DNA from: Chloroflexota bacterium
GTDB taxonomy: Bacteria; Chloroflexota; Chloroflexia; Thermomicrobiales; UBA6265
Assembly: GCA_023415845.1 (NCBI GenBank)
Contig: JAEZJB010000471.1
Location: forward strand, 1-10,104
Reading direction: 5' to 3'
DNA length: 10,104 bases
In this document: one piece after another, positions 6,467-10,104 of the stretch
Numbering within the stretch: the first letter of the stretch is position 1
Layout: the number at the start of each line of letters is the position of its first letter
Translations under genes and position numbers: made by a program
Notes under the pieces: generated by a model
Databases searched by the model: none
What the model saw: the letters and a program-made list of their open reading frames with translations, nothing else
What the model was told of the DNA's origin: nothing

Positions 6467-6898
6467 ATGCGTGCCCGACCTGCCGCCGGTATCTCGCCCG
6501 GCTTCAAGCCCCGTCCCACCGAGTCACGCACCTCCGTCACCTCGGCGCCACCAACCTTCCGCCCGCGCCTCGATGACATGCTCGAACCGGTCTACCGCCT
6601 GGTGGCCCGGGTCATCCGCATCGTCCGCTGGGTCATGGTGCGGCTCGCCCTGCGCTATCCGGTCCAGTGGTTTGCCTGGCAGGTCGCCGCCGACGAACGC
6701 ACCTGCCCCGAGTGCGGTGCCCTGCAGGGTCGCATCTGGCCGGAAGACCGTCCGGGGCCTACGCCGCCGCTCCATGTCAATTGCCGCTGCCAGGTTGTGC
6801 CGCATCACACCGAATGGCGCACCCGCTACGTACCCACCTGGCAGCAGCGCACCGTCGCCGGGCAGGCGTGGGCATGGACCCGCACCGGCTGGGCCTGA
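6467..6898 (+). CDS. Mini Mu gpF-like (minor head) protein with Cys-knuckle
   Basis: 143 residues from ATG 6467 (AGGAG at 6454-6458, 8 nt upstream). The C-terminal part, DERTCPECGALQGRIW (76-91) followed by PPLHVNCRCQVVP (100-112), carries the signature of the Mu gpF-like minor head protein domain. That domain normally reads D-x-x-x-C-x-x-C-x-x-L-x-G..PP-L-H-P-N-C-R-C. C80, C83, H103, C106 and C108 are potential metal ligands. The long N-terminal helical region of normal family members, including the A-R-T-E motif, is absent. In its place are a Ser/Thr/Pro-rich stretch and one hydrophobic, Arg-punctuated helix (about 38-70; VYRLVARVIRIVRWVMVRLAL), which could be amphipathic or membrane-seeking. 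It lies 48 nt after the connector-like gene and 38 nt before the propeller-like gene. Its reduced size suggests a repurposed remnant rather than a working minor head protein. Confidence 0.65.
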   Translation: MRARPAAGISPGFKPRPTESRTSVTSAPPTFRPRLDDMLEPVYRLVARVIRIVRWVMVRLALRYPVQWFAWQVAADERTCPECGALQGRIWPEDRPGPTPPLHVNCRCQVVPHHTEWRTRYVPTWQQRTVAGQAWAWTRTGWA

Positions 6899-6936
6899 CG
6901 TCATGACCCACCCACCTCACCCGAAAGGATTCACCC

Positions 6937-8814
6937 ATGTCCCAGGCATCCGACATCGTCCTCAACGGCGATCCCTACATGCTCGTCGCAGCCTCCGGCC
7001 GCGAAGGCTACCGCCGCTCGCAGGACGGCATCGACGAGGGCCGCACCGGCCGCATCACCCAGACCGATTTCTTCGGCGGCACCGGCCGCGCCCTGCAACT
7101 CGAGCGCGACCGCGGGTTCGCCTCGCTCGAAGTCGGTCCCGCCCTCGGTGGCCAGGGTGTCGCCCCGTGGCCCTTCATCGACACGCTCACCCTGCCCAGC
7201 GGCGTCCCGCTCGGCGACCGCGTCCATGAGTACCCGCATGCCATCATTCGCGACCATCTCTACCTTGGCATCGGCCAGTACCTCTATCGCGCGGCCTCCC
7301 TCGCCGGTGGCAGTTGGGCGCCCCCGGTCCAGGTCTACGACGCCGGATCGGGCAACACCATCTGGTCGATCGTTGCCTATGGCTGGAACATCCTGCTCTC
7401 GTTCGGGCTGACAAAGGAGATCACCCACGGCCTCTATCCCGATTTCTCCAGCCCCACCGTCCTCTTCGCCGGGGCCCGTGGCTATCACATGGTCGCCTAC
7501 CAGGGTTTCGCGATCTGGGCCGATGCGCGTGGACCGGGCGTGGGATACCAGAACATGCTGCAGATGGTGACGGGCACCGGCATTCAGAGTCGGCGCACCG
7601 CCGCCCCGATCCGCCGGCTCACCACCGCCCAGGCCGAGGTCGTCATCGCCACCAATGACGCCGTCTACACCTACGCCGGGCGGGTCGCCGAAACCACCGT
7701 GCCCAATGCCAGTCCACCGCCTGATGATGTCGAGGTCGAGCGATGGACTGGCGACGTCACGCCCTTCTTCCAGCACGGCCTCGCCACCTTCCCCGACGAC
7801 TTCCGTTTCCTGGTCGGGTTCGGTGGCCGCACCTACGCCTGGCTGGCCGGCATGGTGCTGGAACACGATCCGAACGGGGAGCGGGCCGGGTGGCGGGAAA
7901 CCGGTCTCGGTGGCGCCCGCTGCTTCGGTGCCTGTGTCGCCGCCGGGTACCTGATTGTCTCGCTGCTCACCCACGACCAGCGTTCGCAGGTCTGGGCCTG
8001 GGATGGGGCCGGCTGGTGGTGCCTGGTCGATCACGCCGCCAGTGTCGCGACCTGGCTGACCCCGGTGCCGCTCGGCGGGCTGGACGGCTTCGACGTTGGC
8101 GTCTTCCGCGAAGGCTCGCGCGATCTCAAGGTGCTCCGCCTGCTGCCGCGCTCCCCAACCCAGCCCGCGATCCCGGCGATTGCCGCCAACCCTGCCTACA
8201 TCACCTCGATGATCGATGCCGGGGAACGCGACAAGTCCCGCGCCTGGCGCCGGATCGGAGCCACCTTCGCCACCCCGCAAATCCTTGGCAATCCGGCTTC
8301 AACCGATCCGGTCACCGTTCACCTCGACTGGTCGGCCGACGCCGGGGAAACCTGGCATACCGCCACCAGCTACACGGCCAGCGCCAACACCCTGGCCGAC
8401 AACCTCTTCGAGATCACCCATCCGCTGGCCGGTGCGGTCGACCCCTGGCTGATGCTGCGCGTGCGCTGGAGCGGCACCTTCGACTGGGCCCCGGTGCTGA
8501 CCGGTCTCTGGGCGGAATACGAGGTGATGGAGTCACCGGCCCGGCGGCGGCGCTGGCAATTGACCGTGCAAGCCGAGGACCAGCTGGTCGACCGCGAAGG
8601 CGGCACCCTGACCCGCACCGGTCGCCAGCAGATCGCCGAGTTGTGGAATCACTGGCAGCAGGCGACCCCGCTCCCCTTCCGTGATCTCGACTACGACGAT
8701 GACCCTGTCGAGCGGCAGGTCCGCATCGTCGGCATCTCCGAGGCCGTGCCCGCTCCGCACCAGGCCGGGCTATGGGGCCAGTCGTCGATCACGCTCACCC
8801 TCGTCGAGGTGTGA
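6937..8814 (+). CDS. Large propeller-like phage structural protein with tail-type C-terminal domain
   Basis: 625 residues from ATG 6937, preceded by GAAAGGA (6923-6929), the same ribosome-binding motif as the connector-like gene. Residues about 85-410 contain irregular repeats of hydrophobic strands ending in Trp/Tyr-rich turns, for example HLYLGIGQYLYRA, GYHMVAYQGFAIWAD, EVVIATNDAVYTYAGR, DFRFLVGFGGRTYAWLAG and SQVWAWDGAGWWCLVDH. This is the look of a beta-propeller. Residues about 430-520 look like a carbohydrate-binding-type beta-sandwich (VTVHLDWSADAGETWHTA). The last 100 residues (RRRRWQLTVQAED...GQSSITLTLVEV) resemble the C-terminal domain of phage distal-tail/baseplate proteins. A surface-recognition or tail-tip role is plausible. 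No signal peptide is present, so export would need a particle or lysis. It is the last gene before the hairpin at 8843-8867. Confidence 0.6.
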   Translation: MSQASDIVLNGDPYMLVAASGREGYRRSQDGIDEGRTGRITQTDFFGGTGRALQLERDRGFASLEVGPALGGQGVAPWPFIDTLTLPSGVPLGDRVHEYPHAIIRDHLYLGIGQYLYRAASLAGGSWAPPVQVYDAGSGNTIWSIVAYGWNILLSFGLTKEITHGLYPDFSSPTVLFAGARGYHMVAYQGFAIWADARGPGVGYQNMLQMVTGTGIQSRRTAAPIRRLTTAQAEVVIATNDAVYTYAGRVAETTVPNASPPPDDVEVERWTGDVTPFFQHGLATFPDDFRFLVGFGGRTYAWLAGMVLEHDPNGERAGWRETGLGGARCFGACVAAGYLIVSLLTHDQRSQVWAWDGAGWWCLVDHAASVATWLTPVPLGGLDGFDVGVFREGSRDLKVLRLLPRSPTQPAIPAIAANPAYITSMIDAGERDKSRAWRRIGATFATPQILGNPASTDPVTVHLDWSADAGETWHTATSYTASANTLADNLFEITHPLAGAVDPWLMLRVRWSGTFDWAPVLTGLWAEYEVMESPARRRRWQLTVQAEDQLVDREGGTLTRTGRQQIAELWNHWQQATPLPFRDLDYDDDPVERQVRIVGISEAVPAPHQAGLWGQSSITLTLVEV

Positions 8815-8842
8815 ACCAACGTGCTGATCTGCTTCACCCCAC

Positions 8843-8867
8843 CGGGGATGACCGTGTGTCATCCCCG
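8843..8867 (+). terminator. Strong hairpin 28 nt after the phage-type operon
   Basis: CGGGGATGAC (8843-8852) pairs perfectly with GTCATCCCCG (8858-8867) across a 5-nt CGTGT loop, giving a 10-bp GC-rich stem. It is followed by a C-tract rather than T residues, so it is not a canonical intrinsic terminator. It may still stop transcription or protect the 3' end. The GTCATCC arm also resembles the start of the local REP-like repeats, so it may be part of that family instead. Confidence 0.5.
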
Positions 8868-8881
8868 CCCCCCCACCACCC

Positions 8882-8960
8882 CTCGTCATTCTGAGCGGAG
8901 CGCAGCGGAGTCGAAGAATCCCTGTGCGAAGCACATCGGCCGCCAGGCCGATCTGACGAG
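8882..8960. repeat. REP-like structured repeat A, copy 1
   Basis: A 79-bp element bounded by short terminal inverted repeats, CTCGTCA (8882-8888) and TGACGAG (8954-8960). Inside, after CTGAGCGGAGCGCAGCGGAG, are two hairpins: TGTGC-GAA-GCACA (8923-8935) and ATCGGCC-GCCA-GGCCGAT (8935-8952). It lies on the 3' side of the transposase gene and has a diverged second copy at 9957-10040. Repeats with these features are typical substrates of RAYT transposases. Confidence 0.72.
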
Positions 8961-8991
8961 GCGACCAAAAGACCACTCATCACCACCTCCG

Positions 8992-9016
8992 GTCATCCCC
9001 GGCGCAGCGAAACGGG
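8992..9016. repeat. Partial repeat A
   Basis: GTCATCCCCGGCGCAGCGAA, followed by ACGGG, resembles the first quarter of repeat A copy 2 (CGTCATCCTGAGCGCAGCGA) but lacks the downstream hairpins. It is probably a decayed or truncated copy, immediately downstream of the transposase stop codon. Confidence 0.45.
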
Positions 9017-9037
9017 CCATCCACACCTCGGCAACGT

Positions 9038-9646
9038 TCACCCCTGACGACGCGCGAGATCACCCTGCCCGGCCGATTGCGGAAACAGGTATCGCAGCGT
9101 TGAACCATCCGCGCCAGGATCGGCTTCCGGTCCACCGGGGAGGTCGGGAACATGATCGATATCCGTCGCCCAGTTGAGCGGATTGGCCATGATGTAGCGA
9201 CGGCAGCGGGTAAGGTCCGCCTCGTCACGCACGATGTGGTCGTAGAAATTCGGTTGCCACAAACGTCCATCGAACGGCCCCCACCGACCGGCATGCACCT
9301 CTTCGGCATAGTGCGCGCTGGTCATGCCCTTGAACCCCTGCACGAGATTGTCCAGCCGAGGATTCTCGCGGAGATCGTTCGCCGCCAGCCCCACAATGGC
9401 GTGGAAGTGATTCGGCATCAGCACCCAGGCATCGAACGTGACGGTGGGAAAGGTCTCCGTCATCTGCTCCCAGGCATCCATCACCATCTCCCCGGCAGCA
9501 TTGGGAATCATCCTCCCCTCCGAGACATGCCCAAACAGATGCCACCGATGCTCGGTGCAGATGGTGATCGCGTAGGGACCGGGACGGCGGTAATCCCATC
9601 CCGGCAACCGGTTGCCACGTCGGTGGGGACGTTCGGGACGATTCAT
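9038..9646 (-). CDS. REP-associated tyrosine transposase (RAYT), HUH/Y1 family
   Basis: 202 residues from ATG 9646, which has GAGG 7 nt upstream on the minus strand; a GTG directly before it (9649) is the alternative start. It is a single-stranded-DNA HUH endonuclease of the IS200/IS605-like Y1 superfamily. The HUH motif is PNHFHAIV with H80-F81-H82, and the catalytic tyrosine is Y135 in NFYDHIVR. The spacing and the following helix (DEADLTRCRRYIMANPLNW) are typical of RAYTs, single-copy chromosomal transposases that act on REP sequences. The N-terminal R-x-G-N-R-L-P-G-W-D-Y-R-x-P-G-P-Y-x-I-T block is also characteristic. The catalytic residues are intact and the length is normal, so it is probably functional. 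Repeat A copies lie on both sides and two repeat B hairpins lie upstream. Confidence 0.9.
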   Translation of the reverse strand: MNRPERPHRRGNRLPGWDYRRPGPYAITICTEHRWHLFGHVSEGRMIPNAAGEMVMDAWEQMTETFPTVTFDAWVLMPNHFHAIVGLAANDLRENPRLDNLVQGFKGMTSAHYAEEVHAGRWGPFDGRLWQPNFYDHIVRDEADLTRCRRYIMANPLNWATDIDHVPDLPGGPEADPGADGSTLRYLFPQSAGQGDLARRQG

Positions 9647-9737
9647 CACGCAGCCTCACATCGTGCACGCAAGCGAGTGTTCAGGGAACCACCGCCATGT
9701 TACCGTCATCTCCTGCGCCCTGAAGGTCCCACGAACC

Positions 9738-9764
9738 GTAGGGGCCGACTCCATGTCGGCCCGT
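9738..9764. repeat. Hairpin repeat B, copy 1
   Basis: A 27-bp unit beginning GTAGGGGCCGACTCCATG. GGGCCGAC (9742-9749) and GTCGGCCC (9755-9762) form a perfect 8-bp stem around a TCCAT loop. It is 26/27 identical to the copy at 9867-9893. Confidence 0.75.
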
Positions 9765-9842
9765 TCTCGGCCAGCCCCCCCTCCCGCCCTCACACCATGT
9801 CGAACTTCCATCCATCGACATCCTTCCCCGCCCGCCAACCCA

Positions 9843-9852
9843 CTCGTCATCC
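9843..9852. repeat. Repeat A left-end fragment
   Basis: CTCGTCATCC followed by CGAGAG. It matches the terminal 10 bp of repeat A copy 2 and then diverges, with no hairpins following. It lies between the two repeat B copies. Confidence 0.4.
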
Positions 9853-9866
9853 CGAGAGTCCACACT

Positions 9867-9893
9867 GTAGGGGTCGACTCCATGTCGGCCCGT
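9867..9893. repeat. Hairpin repeat B, copy 2
   Basis: Same 27-bp unit as 9738-9764 with a single difference. GGGTCGAC replaces GGGCCGAC in the left arm, changing one G-C pair to a G-U wobble, so the stem is preserved in RNA. The loop TCCAT and the right arm GTCGGCCC are identical. Confidence 0.75.
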
Positions 9894-9956
9894 CGTTGAC
9901 CAGAAACCCGTCCCGTCCTCCTGCTCACCTCGGCCATCCTCGCCCACTCCCAATTA

Positions 9957-10040
9957 CTCGTCATCCTGAGCGCAGCGAAGGATCCCCGCGCGAAGCGCAT
10001 CCGGCGAAGCCGGATCATCATCAGCCACGATCAGATGACG
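9957..10040. repeat. REP-like structured repeat A, copy 2
   Basis: Starts CTCGTCATCCTGAGCGCAGC and ends TCAGATGACG, giving imperfect inverted ends. Internal hairpins are GCGC-GAA-GCGC (9988-9998) and ATCCGGC-GAA-GCCGGAT (9999-10015), in the same order and position as in copy 1. The right end covers the stop codon and last codons of the gene entering from the right edge. Confidence 0.72.
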
Positions 10041-10104
10041 TTTCTTCCTCGTCGAACCAGTTCCAGGCCAGATCGTTCCAGCGTGGATTCTGCTCCTCGA
10101 TCAG
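10021..10104 (-). CDS. C-terminal end of an unidentified protein (cut by window edge)
   Basis: The minus strand reads 27 codons from the edge to a TGA at 10021-10023. The C-terminal tail is Trp- and acid-rich (NPRWNDLAWNWFDEEE) and ends SSDRG. The composition looks like a real protein end. The competing open frame (ending RRGRNVI) is less protein-like. Too little is visible to name a family. The final six codons before the stop fall inside repeat A copy 2. Confidence 0.42.
   Translation of the reverse strand: MIEEQNPRWNDLAWNWFDEEETSSDRG

Larger units (their letters stand above)
9647..9956. other. Repeat-rich intergenic region upstream of the RAYT gene
   Basis: About 310 nt with no gene I can support. 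It contains two copies of the 27-bp hairpin repeat B (9738-9764 and 9867-9893) and one CTCGTCATCC start of repeat A (9843-9852). The spacers are C-rich and pyrimidine-biased on the plus strand. Frames on both strands lack coding character and run through the repeats. The RAYT promoter should lie near 9650-9720, but I see no convincing hexamers. Confidence 0.6.

Noticed and set aside
6931..8280. 449-aa minus-strand open frame opposite the propeller-like gene
   Set aside because: Same mirror effect of C-ending codons. It is Gly/Asp/Glu-rich with no fold-like pattern, whereas the plus-strand frame has a good ribosome-binding site and continues the operon.
4389..8814. Ordinary complete prophage
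   Set aside because: No integrase, terminase, capsid, tape-measure, lysis or repressor gene is visible, and non-phage genes lie immediately on both sides.
8882..10040. CRISPR array from the spaced repeats
   Set aside because: Copies are few, unequal in length and irregularly spaced, with internal hairpins and terminal inverted repeats. There are no cas genes. They fit REP/RAYT elements.

Overview
The window is high-GC bacterial DNA. Several things point to Chloroflexota, perhaps a Thermomicrobia/Sphaerobacter-like lineage: strong C-ending codon preference (CTC Leu, ATC Ile, GAT/GAC), Gram-positive-type SOS boxes (GAAC-N4-GTTC), and intergenic CTCGTCATyCTGAGCG...GCAGCG repeats beside a REP-associated transposase. 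That placement is an inference from style; there is no rRNA or marker gene here.

Layout. (i) 46-1590: a small secreted protein (minus strand) diverges from a creatininase-family metallohydrolase (plus strand). (ii) 1646-2806: a lower-GC accessory patch. It holds an SOS-box promoter driving an unrecognised 128-aa protein, then a two-gene toxin-antitoxin operon (BrnT-like toxin and CopG/ribbon-helix-helix antitoxin) preceded by a tandem near-palindromic operator candidate. (iii) 2817-4106: a 12-helix MFS transporter on the minus strand, convergent with the antitoxin. (iv) 4336-8867: a compact plus-strand operon of phage-type genes. It starts at a second, perfect 16-bp SOS box. The genes are a full-length portal protein, a connector/adaptor-like protein, a shrunken protein with the cysteine signature of Mu gpF-like minor head proteins, and a 625-aa propeller-like protein with a tail-type C-terminal domain. 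A 10-bp-stem hairpin closes it. There is no terminase, protease, scaffold, major capsid, tape-measure, integrase or lysis gene, and ordinary genes flank both sides. (v) 8882-10040: an HUH transposase of the RAYT type sits between two copies of a roughly 80-bp structured repeat, with partial copies and two copies of a 27-bp hairpin repeat nearby. (vi) 10021-10104: the C-terminal end of another minus-strand gene, whose last codons lie inside one of the repeats.

The most interesting object is the phage-derived operon. It looks like a stand-alone, DNA-damage-regulated portal/connector/propeller cassette rather than a prophage fragment picked at random: all four frames are open, each has a good ribosome-binding site, and the promoter region carries an intact SOS box. 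A second copy of the same box lies 2.7 kb upstream, in front of the unknown 128-aa gene. The two units may therefore be co-induced by LexA cleavage.
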